A DNA stretch of 64,000 bases from Pseudomonas fluvialis (GCF_014207935.1 NZ_JACHLL010000001.1:620001-684000), one strand, 5' to 3'. Counted from the first letter of the stretch, positions 8,544-19,156 are shown. Notes: generated from the sequence alone by a model not told the origin. A program made the numbers and translations.

Positions 8544-10601
8544 CTAGCGCGGATAGTCCTGCCAGTCCTGCCAGTCGATACCGCTGATCCCGGCGGCCGA
8601 CAGCTCGGGCTGCCAGGCCGAGACCTGTGTTTGCAGTTGCGCGGCGCTGGCGTCTTTCCAGCTCAGGTTACCCTGCAGCTGGCGTTCGACGCTCTGCGCC
8701 AGGCGAAAGCGCAGCTGCGGCCAGCGCGCGGCGATGGCCGTGGCCGCGTCTGCACTGCGCCGTGGATCACGCTGGTAGATCATCAGGCTGATCTGTTCGA
8801 CCAACTCCAGCGCGCAGGGGACGCAAGGCGTGTCGGTCGCAGGCTCCTCGAACCAGCGTGGGTGGCTGGAGATCGCCAGCGGCCAGGGACTGTGCCGAGC
8901 TACCGCCGTCAGGGTATCCAGCCACTGCTGCAGGCGCTCCGGTGGCACCGGCCAACCCAACTGTTCGACCTCCAGATCCAGATGCAGGCCGGCAAACGGC
9001 AGCTGGCGGTAGCGTTCAAGCAGACGCAACAGCTCGGGACGGCCCTGCGGCGTAATCCAGCTCGGCTCGCCGAGCAGCAGACTGACCTGTAGCCCCAGTG
9101 GCTCTGCCGCCTGCAGCAGGGCCTTGAGCGCCGCGATGCTGCCGTCCTCGGCCCGCACCTGGGCCGCGCTGAGGCCAACATACAGCTGACGCAGGCCATT
9201 ATGTTGCAGGCGCTGCAGTTCGGCGGCACGTCGCTGTGGATCGAGCAAAGCGCGGCTGTCCCAGATATATACGCCCTGGCTCCAGGCGCTCACGTCGGCG
9301 TCCGCTGCGGATGGCCAGTGCAGCCGGCCATCACCCAGCAAGGGTTCCAGCTCGGCCTGATCGTCCAGCAGCAGACGCAGCTCCGCCTCGCGCAGCCAGG
9401 CCGCATGCCAGCCCTGGATGCGCCCGAGCAGCGCGGCCTGATAGCCCTGCTCGGCCTCCAGTACCGCCAACAACCCTTCCTCGCCTTCGACCGCGCGCCG
9501 TGCCTGGCGCTCGCGCCACAGCTGCTCGGCCTGCTGCACACGCTCCAGACTGTCCTGCAGCGCGTCGAGGCTCTGCCGGTAGGCTCGTAGCCCCTTGAGC
9601 ACACTGAACTGCAACTGCTGGCGCTCGGCGGCCAGAGCCTGCTGCGCCGCCTGGTAGTTGGCCTCACCCAAGCGCTGGCGGGCCTGATCGGCACCGAGTA
9701 GGTCGAAGGGCATGGCAAAGGCCAGACTGGCCACCAGACCATCACCATTACGCCGGTAGTCGTTACGGTCCTGCAGTGACTGGGCCAGGCTGAAGCTGGA
9801 GTCGACGCTGTCGTACCAGCGACTGCCGCGCTGCTCGTCGGCCAGTTGCAGCGCCTGCTCGCGCTGGCTCAGACGCGGATGGCGGGTCAGCGCGCCTTGC
9901 CAGGCCTGCAGCCCCTGCGGCTGACTGGGCAGCGCTTCGGCGCGTGCCGTGCCTGCGGCGGGCAGCGGCACCAGCAGCGCCAGCATACTCTGCGCCTCGG
10001 CCTGTTGCCCCGCGCTGTCGCGGCACTGACGCTGCAAGGACCGCCAGGCATTTTGCTGCTGCTGCGCCACCGAGGTGCGCAGCCAGCCGGCACGCCAGCG
10101 GGCATCCAGGCTGGCCTGAGCCTCAGCGGCCCGTGTCTGCAGTTGGCCACACCACTGCTGCATGGCCTGCGCCGCCCACCAGTCGGCATAGGCGCCGCGT
10201 AGCAGCAGGCGCTGTTCAGCCCTTTGCAGGGCCAGCTGCAGCTGTTGCTGCTGTACCGCCGAACGGCTGCGGTTGACCGCCTCGACCTGACGTTTGAGAC
10301 TGCCCAGCAACGGGTAGCGCAGGCCGAGCTGATAGTCCTGGCCGACGTAATCGTCATAGGTTTCCGCCGCGCCATTGGTATCGAGGTCACGGTAATCGCC
10401 AGTACTGGCGCTGCCGAACAGGCTCCAGCCCTGCTCGGCCTCGCGCAGGGCCTGCTCGGCCTGCGCCGCCTGCAGTTGCTGCGCGGCCTGCTGCAGCGCC
10501 GGCCCCTCGTCGAGGCGTTGCAGCAACTGCGCCAGCGTTATCTCCTGCGCTGCCAGGGGCAGGCTCAGAAAAACCAGACTCGTCAGCCAGACAACCCGCA
10601 T
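8544..10601 (-). CDS. TolC-like outer-membrane protein fused to a predicted TIM-barrel domain
   Basis: This 685-residue protein starts with a signal peptide (residues about 1-18). Residues about 20-430 are two long Gln/Ala/Leu-rich helical repeats typical of outer-membrane efflux proteins of the TolC/OprM type. From about residue 435 to the end the composition changes: segments such as GVYIWDSRAL, LRQLYVGLSAAQVR, PFAGLHLDLEVEQLG and EQISLMIYQRDP alternate like the beta strands and helices of a TIM barrel and resemble glycoside-hydrolase-like domains. I cannot name the family. Such a fusion is unusual; the barrel could trim or bind the exported glycan. ATG 10601 follows the glycosyltransferase stop by one base, so the genes are coupled. 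Confidence 0.82.
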   Translation of the reverse strand: MRVVWLTSLVFLSLPLAAQEITLAQLLQRLDEGPALQQAAQQLQAAQAEQALREAEQGWSLFGSASTGDYRDLDTNGAAETYDDYVGQDYQLGLRYPLLGSLKRQVEAVNRSRSAVQQQQLQLALQRAEQRLLLRGAYADWWAAQAMQQWCGQLQTRAAEAQASLDARWRAGWLRTSVAQQQQNAWRSLQRQCRDSAGQQAEAQSMLALLVPLPAAGTARAEALPSQPQGLQAWQGALTRHPRLSQREQALQLADEQRGSRWYDSVDSSFSLAQSLQDRNDYRRNGDGLVASLAFAMPFDLLGADQARQRLGEANYQAAQQALAAERQQLQFSVLKGLRAYRQSLDALQDSLERVQQAEQLWRERQARRAVEGEEGLLAVLEAEQGYQAALLGRIQGWHAAWLREAELRLLLDDQAELEPLLGDGRLHWPSAADADVSAWSQGVYIWDSRALLDPQRRAAELQRLQHNGLRQLYVGLSAAQVRAEDGSIAALKALLQAAEPLGLQVSLLLGEPSWITPQGRPELLRLLERYRQLPFAGLHLDLEVEQLGWPVPPERLQQWLDTLTAVARHSPWPLAISSHPRWFEEPATDTPCVPCALELVEQISLMIYQRDPRRSADAATAIAARWPQLRFRLAQSVERQLQGNLSWKDASAAQLQTQVSAWQPELSAAGISGIDWQDWQDYPR

Positions 10602-10602
10602 C

Positions 10603-11931
10603 TCAGAACCTCGTTGCCTTCTTGATGACCCACCAGGGCGCCATGCTGGTTTCCTCGTGACCACGACGGAACAGCTCGTTGAGCATCGCCACCGCACTCC
10701 AGCAACGCATGATGAACATGAACAGCGGAAAGATCGGCACCAGCACCGCCAGGCGCAGATCCTGCCTTGGCCGCTCGGAGATCAGTCCCAGCATGCACAG
10801 ATAGAGCAGCAGGGTGATCAGCAGGTACAGCAGGTAGACCAGGGCGCCCAGCAGGGCCAGGGTCTGCCAGGGCAGCACCAGCAGGGCGAACAGGCTGTAG
10901 CCGAGGATGATGAACGGCAGCACCAGCTGGAAGAAAAAGCCACTGATCAGGGTCATGATGAAATTGCCCCAGCCCATCAGGCGCGGCGTGATGCTGGCCG
11001 GGTGCTTGCGCACATAGAGGAACAACAGGTCGCCATCCCAGCGCAGGCGCTGCATGAGGAACTGGCGAAAGGTCACCGGGGCATCGGTATGGCCGATGGC
11101 TTCAGGCTCGAAGGGAATGCGCAGTTTCCGGTAGCGGCCGAAGTAGCTTTTGATGCGCAGAGTGATATCCAGGTCTTCGGCGGTATGGGTATCCCAGCCG
11201 CCGGCACGCTCAATGAAGCTGCGGCGGAACGCGCCGAACGCACCGGAGACGTTGTTGACCAGATTCCATTCACTGAGGCCGATCTTCGCCATGTGGATAG
11301 ACAGCAGGTACTCCAGGGCCTGGATCGCCGTGCTCAGCGAAGCCCAGACATTGCGCACCCTCAGGCTGCCGGCCACCGCCGGCACATTGGGGTCTTCGAA
11401 ATGCCGCACCATGGCGCTGACCATGTTGTTGTCGAAGGAGGTGTCGCCGTCATGCACCATGATGATCTCGCCCGAGCACAACGCCAGCCCGGCATTCAGC
11501 GAAGACACCCGGCCGCCGCGTTGCCACTTGGCGATCGGCCGCAGATAGCGACGCGGGTAGAGCTGTGGGTCGACCTTGAAGCGACGTACCGCTTCCAGGG
11601 TTTCGTGGTTGACCGCCGCGCCATCGACCACCGGGACGATCTCGATGGACCCTGGGTACGTCTGCTCGCACAGACTCAGCAGGGTCTTCTGCACATCCAT
11701 GCCCTCGCTGTAGCAGGTAATGATGCAGGACACCCGTGGCCGGTACAGCGAGTTATACGGCACCTTGCTGCGCTGGCGGGCAAACCAGCGCAGCACGCCG
11801 AGCATCACCAGCACATTGAGCGGCAGCTCGAACAGCAGGAAAAACGGAAACAGCATGAGAAACAGCCGTGACAAACCATCCGGCGCACTCAGCGCGGTAA
11901 TCAGCTCGACCAGTTGCTCGACGAAATCCAT
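10603..11931 (-). CDS. Membrane-bound processive-type family 2 glycosyltransferase (polysaccharide synthase)
   Basis: The protein has 442 residues. A membrane segment at about 22-48 precedes a GT-A domain with D103 (VVDGAA), the DGD motif at 161-163, the catalytic-base ED at 252-253 and QRLRW at 294-298. These are the D, DxD, E/TED and Q(Q/R)xRW elements of processive synthases such as BcsA, Alg8 and hyaluronan synthase. Three hydrophobic segments follow (about 320-345, 350-378 and 390-412), forming the translocation channel. No PilZ domain is present, so control must come from another protein. It lies 3 bases after the degenerate GGDEF gene and one base before the outer-membrane gene. The sugar product cannot be told from sequence. 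Confidence 0.88.
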   Translation of the reverse strand: MDFVEQLVELITALSAPDGLSRLFLMLFPFFLLFELPLNVLVMLGVLRWFARQRSKVPYNSLYRPRVSCIITCYSEGMDVQKTLLSLCEQTYPGSIEIVPVVDGAAVNHETLEAVRRFKVDPQLYPRRYLRPIAKWQRGGRVSSLNAGLALCSGEIIMVHDGDTSFDNNMVSAMVRHFEDPNVPAVAGSLRVRNVWASLSTAIQALEYLLSIHMAKIGLSEWNLVNNVSGAFGAFRRSFIERAGGWDTHTAEDLDITLRIKSYFGRYRKLRIPFEPEAIGHTDAPVTFRQFLMQRLRWDGDLLFLYVRKHPASITPRLMGWGNFIMTLISGFFFQLVLPFIILGYSLFALLVLPWQTLALLGALVYLLYLLITLLLYLCMLGLISERPRQDLRLAVLVPIFPLFMFIMRCWSAVAMLNELFRRGHEETSMAPWWVIKKATRF

Positions 11932-11934
11932 GGC

Positions 11935-13329
11935 TCAGTTCAGCCCGGCGGCCAGGCGTGCCAGCAGCAGCGGCGCATCTTCCTCGGCCTGAATATCCTC
12001 GGGGGCCGTGAAGCCGACCATGCGCAGGTTGATCTGCTGCTGCGCATCGCTCTGGACACGCTGCGCGCCCTCCAGCAGGCGCTCCTGCAGGCGCTGCAGA
12101 CCGACTGCTGGCGTGCGCGGCAGGAGCATCCACAGCACATCCTCGCTGCTGCGCGTACAACGATCGGTATCGCGGATGATTTCCTGAACCCGCTCGACCA
12201 ACGCGTCAACCAGGGTATGCCCGCGCATCTCGCCCAGCTCGGCGAACACCTGATCAAGGTTGTCCACGCGCAATCCCAGCAGGGAGAACCCTGGCTCGCC
12301 ATAACGCCGAACCTGGGCCAGCTGCCAATTGAGCAGTTCATGGAAGCCGGCCTCGCCGGTGAGATTGAGACGTTGGAAATAGGCATCCGCCGCCGTGCTG
12401 TCGTCCAGGCCCTGACGACAGCGCAGGTGGCCGCTTTCCGACAGCTGAAAGAACCGCACCTCACGTACCCGCAGGCGCTCCGGGCTATGCACCTGGCCGC
12501 AGTCGAGGCAGCGCGCATCCACCGACGAGTCGACGAAGAAGGCCTGGCAGGCGCGGCAACGGTAGTTCTCCAGCGGCCGGTCATAGTCACTGCCGATATG
12601 CCGCAGGCGGCTGTAGCAGTTGGGACAGATCAGCACGCCATCCTTGAGGAACTCCTCCTGCGCGCCGACATGGCCACAGGTGAAGCAGTGCAGCGACGGC
12701 TGGCGGACAATATCCAGAGCATGGCACTCCGGACAGACATCCACGTAGTTCAGGCGCCCGGAGCCGCAGCCGCCACACAGGCGTACCCGGTCGAGCAGAT
12801 CGGTGGTTTCCAGCCAGTCCTTCTGTAGCATCAGCTGCAGCCAGCCGAAGGCATTGAAGCCGTCATCGCCAGCCAGCGCCTCGATCAGCGGGTAGCGATA
12901 ATGCTGAGCGCAGCTGGAATCGCACACGGCACGCAACTGCGCCGTGGGCCGCAGCCACAGCCAGGCCAGCACCCGGCTTTCCAGGCGCTCGGGCACACGC
13001 CCGCGGTTGAACAGAGCCAGGCGTTCATGCCAGGCGCGCCATAGCGGCGCAAGTGCCGCCAGGCTGGACGGCGCCTTGCCATCGGCCAACGCCTGACCCC
13101 AGGCATCCGGCTCCTGGGTGCAGTAGATCAGGCTGAAGTAATAGGCCTCGGCACGGCGCAAGCGGCGCAGCGCCTGACCGGCATCGGCGCTGGGCAGATC
13201 CAGCAGCAGCACATCGAAAGCCGGCTCGGCCAGCAGGGCGTCAACGCTGTTGAACAGGGTGGCACCACTGCGTGGCTGTGCGTCCGGTTCCCAGCTGAGA
13301 ATGGCAATACGGGGCAAGATGTCAGGCAT
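11935..13329 (-). CDS. REC-like / zinc-ribbon / degenerate GGDEF regulatory protein
   Basis: The protein has 464 residues and is probably cytoplasmic. Residues 1-75 resemble a response-regulator receiver, with D44 in FDVLLLDLP at the acceptor position. Residues 185-277 hold twelve cysteines in six CxxC pairs (185/188, 199/202, 215/218, 235/238, 258/261, 274/277), enough for three zinc ribbons and reminiscent of the TackOD1 output domain. Residues about 325-460 are a GGDEF-like domain whose active-site motif is replaced by SEDVL (395-399), so cyclase activity is unlikely. The inhibitory-site RxxD is kept as R386-D-T-D389, five residues before it, as in c-di-GMP receptors such as PelD. It heads the polysaccharide operon, so it probably gates the synthase. 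Confidence 0.85.
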   Translation of the reverse strand: MPDILPRIAILSWEPDAQPRSGATLFNSVDALLAEPAFDVLLLDLPSADAGQALRRLRRAEAYYFSLIYCTQEPDAWGQALADGKAPSSLAALAPLWRAWHERLALFNRGRVPERLESRVLAWLWLRPTAQLRAVCDSSCAQHYRYPLIEALAGDDGFNAFGWLQLMLQKDWLETTDLLDRVRLCGGCGSGRLNYVDVCPECHALDIVRQPSLHCFTCGHVGAQEEFLKDGVLICPNCYSRLRHIGSDYDRPLENYRCRACQAFFVDSSVDARCLDCGQVHSPERLRVREVRFFQLSESGHLRCRQGLDDSTAADAYFQRLNLTGEAGFHELLNWQLAQVRRYGEPGFSLLGLRVDNLDQVFAELGEMRGHTLVDALVERVQEIIRDTDRCTRSSEDVLWMLLPRTPAVGLQRLQERLLEGAQRVQSDAQQQINLRMVGFTAPEDIQAEEDAPLLLARLAAGLN

Positions 13330-13348
13330 GCGGCGCTCGCAACAGGTC

Positions 13349-13362
13349 GAGGATAAATCCTC
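13349..13362. promoter_or_regulatory. Inverted repeat upstream of the polysaccharide operon
   Basis: The 14-base sequence GAGGATAAATCCTC is a perfect inverted repeat (six-base arms, two-base centre) about 20 bases upstream of the start of the degenerate-GGDEF gene. It may be an operator or a short mRNA hairpin in the leader. I could not find a convincing sigma-70 promoter around it. Confidence 0.35.
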
Positions 13363-13411
13363 AAGATGTGCTCAGTATCACACTAAGCAATCACCGAATG
13401 CATGACGCCAA

Positions 13412-14086
13412 TCAGCTGGCAGCACCGTCGAAACGACCGTCCAGCGGCACAAACAGCTTCTGCTGCAGGGCCTCGACCGCCGGGCGCGCCTCGGCGCTGG
13501 CGTAGCCACCTTCCAGTGCCAGCACCTGGTAGATGCCGCGGCGCAGCATGTCCTGGCTGAGGTCGCCGTGGCTGCCGAAGGTGGTGCAGAGGAAGCGCAC
13601 CCAGGAGGTCATGATGATCCAGCTGTTGAGGGTCAGTGCTTCGACCTGCGCCGCTTCCATCAGCAGGATGCCGGCCTCGACGAAGCCCTGGTAGATCCCC
13701 TGGGCCTGCACCATGCAGCGCTGGGCGAAGGTGCGGTAGCGGGCGGCCAGCTCCGGATCGGCTTCGAGCAGGTGCTCGAGGTCACGATGGAGGAAGCGGT
13801 AGTGCCACATCGCCGCCAGCAGGGCTTCGAGATAGAAAGTCTTGTCCGCAACCGTCAGTGCCCGCCCCTCGGGGCGCCGAAGGAACTGGTCGACCTGCGC
13901 CTCATACTGGGCGAACAGCTCGGCGATGATCGCCTGCTTGTTGCGGAAGTGGTAATACAGGTTGCCCGGCGACATGCCCAGATGCGCGGCGATGTGATTG
14001 GTGGTGACGTTGCGCTCGCCCTGAGCATTGAACAGCTCCAGGCTCTCGGCAACGATGCGGTCTCGGGTTTTCACACGCGGGGCCAT
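13412..14086 (-). CDS. TetR family transcriptional regulator
   Basis: A 224-residue TetR-type repressor. The N-terminal helix-turn-helix covers about residues 10-55, with VTTNHIAAHLGMSPGNLYYH as the recognition region. The C-terminal ligand-binding part is all-helical. ATG 14086 is chosen because it starts just before the conserved DNA-binding helices; an ATG at 14146 would add an unrelated leader. It is divergent from the aldehyde dehydrogenase operon, and a 16-base palindrome sits inside that operon's promoter, so it most likely represses the operon until an aldehyde, alcohol or acyl ligand is present. The ligand cannot be read from sequence. Confidence 0.88.
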   Translation of the reverse strand: MAPRVKTRDRIVAESLELFNAQGERNVTTNHIAAHLGMSPGNLYYHFRNKQAIIAELFAQYEAQVDQFLRRPEGRALTVADKTFYLEALLAAMWHYRFLHRDLEHLLEADPELAARYRTFAQRCMVQAQGIYQGFVEAGILLMEAAQVEALTLNSWIIMTSWVRFLCTTFGSHGDLSQDMLRRGIYQVLALEGGYASAEARPAVEALQQKLFVPLDGRFDGAAS

Positions 14087-14223
14087 GCCAACGGGTCCTC
14101 TCTGACTGACAACTGGGGCACCGGGCCGCAGCGGAAACAGGCGCATGTTACCGCGCAGCAGCCCTCGGCGGGCACGCTAACTTTTCGTTGGGCTGCCGCA
14201 CGGCGGCCCGGCAGTCATGCTAT

Positions 14224-14253
14224 TTGACACTCTAGAGCATTTGCTCTAAAAAT
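14224..14253 (+). promoter_or_regulatory. Sigma-70-type promoter overlapping a TetR operator
   Basis: A consensus -35 box TTGACA (14224-14229) is followed after 17 bases by an A-rich -10 box TAAAAA (14247-14252). The spacer contains the 16-base palindrome TAGAGCATTTGCTCTA at 14233-14248 (seven-base arms, two-base centre), which runs into the -10 box. Repressor bound here would block RNA polymerase directly. The divergent TetR gene is the obvious candidate. Confidence 0.7.
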
Positions 14254-14284
14254 GCTCGAAAGCCACCCTACCAGGAGCCCCACC

Positions 14285-15715
14285 ATGGTTGCCGATATCG
14301 CCTACCTGCAGCAGACCCAGCAGGAAATTGCCCAGCTCGAGCAATTGTTTGCCCGCCAGCGTAGTGCCTATCGCGCCCATCCGATGCCCTCGGCTGAGCA
14401 GCGCGTACAGTGGCTGAACAGCCTGGCGGAACTGATTTCCAGCGAGCGGGAGAGCCTGATCAAGGCCATCAGCGCGGACTTCAGCAACCGCTCGGCGGAT
14501 GAAACCATCCTCGCCGAGATCATGCCGAGCCTGCATGCCATCCACTATTCGGCCAAGCGCGTGAAGAAGTGGATGAAGCCCTCGCGCCGCAGTGTCGGCC
14601 TGGCGTTCATGCCCGCGGCCGCCAAGGTGGTGTACCAGCCCGTCGGCGTGGTCGGCGTGATCGTGCCCTGGAACTACCCGCTGTACCTGGCCATGGGCCC
14701 GCTGATCGGCGCGCTGGCAGCCGGCAACCGGGTAATGATCAAGATGAGTGAATCCACCCCGGCTACCGCCGCGCTGGTGAAGAATCTGCTGGCGCGCATC
14801 TTCCCCGAGGATCTGGTGTGCGTGGTGCTCGGCGAAGTGGAGCTGGGCGTGGCCTTCTCCAAGCTGCCGTTCGACCACCTGCTGTTCACCGGCGCCACCA
14901 GCGTGGGCAAGCATGTGATGCGCGCCGCCGCCGAGAACCTGACCCCGGTGACCCTGGAACTGGGCGGCAAGTCGCCGGCCATCGTCTCGGCCAACGTACC
15001 GCTGAGCGATGCCGCCGAGCGCATCGCCTTCGGCAAGACCCTCAACGCCGGGCAGACCTGCGTGGCGCCTGACTATGTGCTGGTGCCGAAGGACCGCGTC
15101 GACGGCTTCGTTGCCGCCTATAAAGAAGTGGTGCAGCGCTTCCTGCCGACCCTCAAGGACAACCCGGACTACACCGCCGTCATCAACGAGCGTCAGCTGG
15201 CGCGCCTGAAGAGCTATGTCGCCGACGCCGAGAGCAAGGGCGCCCAGGTAATCCCGCTGTATGCCGAAGGCCAGGGCCGCCGTCTGCCGCACACCCTGCT
15301 GCTGAATGTGAACGACGAGATGAAGGTGATGCAGGACGAGATCTTCGGCCCGCTGCTGCCGGTGATCCCCTACGACAAGCTGGAAGACGCACTGGCCTTC
15401 ATCAACGAGCGCGACCGCCCGCTGGCGCTGTACTACTTCGGCTACGACAAGGCCGAACAGCAGCGCGTACTGGAGCGCACCCACTCGGGCGGCGTGTGCC
15501 TGAACGACACCATGCTGCACGTGGCCCAGGACGACATGCCCTTCGGCGGCGTCGGCCCGTCCGGCATGGGCCACTACCATGGCCACGAAGGCTTCAAGAC
15601 CTTCAGCCATGCCAAGAGCACCTTCATCAAGCAGCGCTACAACGCCGCCCGGATGATCTACCCACCCTACGGCAAGGCCATCCAGAAGCTGGTGTACAAG
15701 CTGTTCGTCCGCTGA
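14285..15715 (+). CDS. Coniferyl-aldehyde-dehydrogenase-type aldehyde dehydrogenase
   Basis: A 476-residue NAD(P)-dependent aldehyde dehydrogenase. The catalytic Cys259 is in GQTCVAPDY and the general-base Glu225 in LELGGKSP. PWNYPLYLAMGPL is the usual cofactor-domain motif. The VAPDY context and the hydrophobic C-terminal tail (about residues 450-476) resemble coniferyl aldehyde and fatty aldehyde dehydrogenases. ATG 14285 has a strong AGGAG Shine-Dalgarno; an earlier in-frame ATG at 14252 falls inside the -10 region and is rejected. As first gene of the operon with the GMC oxidoreductase, it probably oxidises the aldehyde made by that enzyme. The real substrate, aromatic or aliphatic, is not certain. 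Confidence 0.9.
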   Translation: MVADIAYLQQTQQEIAQLEQLFARQRSAYRAHPMPSAEQRVQWLNSLAELISSERESLIKAISADFSNRSADETILAEIMPSLHAIHYSAKRVKKWMKPSRRSVGLAFMPAAAKVVYQPVGVVGVIVPWNYPLYLAMGPLIGALAAGNRVMIKMSESTPATAALVKNLLARIFPEDLVCVVLGEVELGVAFSKLPFDHLLFTGATSVGKHVMRAAAENLTPVTLELGGKSPAIVSANVPLSDAAERIAFGKTLNAGQTCVAPDYVLVPKDRVDGFVAAYKEVVQRFLPTLKDNPDYTAVINERQLARLKSYVADAESKGAQVIPLYAEGQGRRLPHTLLLNVNDEMKVMQDEIFGPLLPVIPYDKLEDALAFINERDRPLALYYFGYDKAEQQRVLERTHSGGVCLNDTMLHVAQDDMPFGGVGPSGMGHYHGHEGFKTFSHAKSTFIKQRYNAARMIYPPYGKAIQKLVYKLFVR

Positions 15716-15722
15716 GTCTCCT

Positions 15723-15744
15723 GGGCCGGTCGCCTGACCGGCCC
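15723..15744 (+). promoter_or_regulatory. Intercistronic hairpin
   Basis: A perfect nine-base-pair stem (GGGCCGGTC against GACCGGCCC) with a four-base loop lies between the aldehyde dehydrogenase gene and the Tat-signal gene. No T-run follows, so it is more likely a stabiliser or partial attenuator within the operon than a full terminator. Confidence 0.5.
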
Positions 15745-15770
15745 GTCGCTGAACTGCCGCGAGATTTTCC

Positions 15771-16316
15771 ATGACTGCACATTCGATGGACGCGCCCGAA
15801 CTTTCCCGGCGCAGCCTGCTCAAGGTCGGCCTGCTCGGTTCGGCCTTTCTCGCCACCGCCGGTGTCACCGCCAGCCTCAGCGGCTGCTCGGCCAGTGTGC
15901 CGGCCCAGGGCCTGGCGATCCTGCGTGACGGCGACCTGCCGTTTCTGCGCGCGCTGATCCCGGTGATCCTCGAAGGCGCCGTGCCCGCCGAAAAGATGGA
16001 AGCCGCCGTGGGCAAGACCATCGCCGGCATCGACTACAGCCTCAACCGTTTCTCGCCGGAAATGGCCAAGCTCACCAACCAGCTGTTCGACGTGCTGGCC
16101 ATGGGCGTGACCCGTGGCCCGCTGACCGGCATCTGGGGCAGCTGGGAAAAAGCCAGCGGCGACGATATCCGCCAATTCCTCGACCGCTGGCAGAACAGTT
16201 CGCTGGGCCTGCTGAAGATGGGCCATGCCTCGCTACTGCAACTGGTGATGCTGGCCTGGTACGGCAACCCGGACTCCTGGGGTCACTGCGGTTACCCCGG
16301 CCCACCCACTGTCTGA
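15771..16316 (+). CDS. Tat-signal small subunit of a GMC-type dehydrogenase
   Basis: The protein has 181 residues. The N-terminus carries a twin-arginine motif SRRSLLKVG followed by a hydrophobic run and SGCSA, so it is exported folded, and a lipobox-like Cys is present near residue 39. The rest resembles the small gamma-type subunits of gluconate/sorbitol dehydrogenases. The GMC flavoprotein encoded 58 bases downstream has no signal of its own. By analogy with gluconate 2-dehydrogenase, the small subunit probably carries the flavoprotein across the membrane on its own Tat signal. No haem or Fe-S motifs are visible here, so the electron acceptor is unknown. Confidence 0.8.
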   Translation: MTAHSMDAPELSRRSLLKVGLLGSAFLATAGVTASLSGCSASVPAQGLAILRDGDLPFLRALIPVILEGAVPAEKMEAAVGKTIAGIDYSLNRFSPEMAKLTNQLFDVLAMGVTRGPLTGIWGSWEKASGDDIRQFLDRWQNSSLGLLKMGHASLLQLVMLAWYGNPDSWGHCGYPGPPTV

Positions 16317-16374
16317 TGCCTGCCTGCAACCCGCTCAGCCTTGTACTGCCTGAATCATAAAAAGAGAGCCTGAA

Positions 16375-18542
<2,168 letters not shown>

Positions 18543-18546
18543 TCTG

Positions 18547-18688
18547 AGAACCTGATCAAAGCCTGGCGAGCTAGAGCCAGGCAAGGCGAAAGTGGGCGAA
18601 GAAGCGCAGTTTACGAGCTGTAAATGAGCATTCTGAGCCCAATTTCAACGCAGCATGGCCGACGCGCAGCAGACTTTGAACAGGTTCT
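18547..18688. repeat. MITE-like extragenic repeat with terminal inverted repeats
   Basis: This 142-base element fills most of the gap between coaD and the ferredoxin gene. Its ends are 15-base inverted repeats with one mismatch: AGAACCTGATCAAAG at 18547-18561 and CTTTGAACAGGTTCT at 18674-18688. The centre (18608-18629) contains a near-palindrome built around TTTAC-GAGCT-GTAAA. The exact reverse complement of those 22 bases occurs at 51499-51520 within a diverged second copy. It encodes no protein. It looks like a dispersed non-autonomous element; I recall similar repeats in Pseudomonas genomes but have no family name. Confidence 0.7.
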
Positions 18689-18714
18689 GAGGCAACTCGC
18701 CGCATCTTCACTGA

Positions 18715-19044
<330 letters not shown>

Positions 19045-19156
19045 TCCGCAGACTTTCGCCAGCCGGCGCGACCGACTCGATTACACTGGGTAGACGAGTC
19101 CGGCGCGCCGGCTTTTGTTTGTCCGCGCGCCGCCATTGATCTGGCAGATACCCCGC

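Noticed and set aside
14246..16030. A 594-codon minus-strand frame opposite the aldehyde dehydrogenase and Tat genes
   Set aside because: It crosses two well-supported genes, the hairpin between them and the operon ribosome-binding site, and has shadow-type composition.
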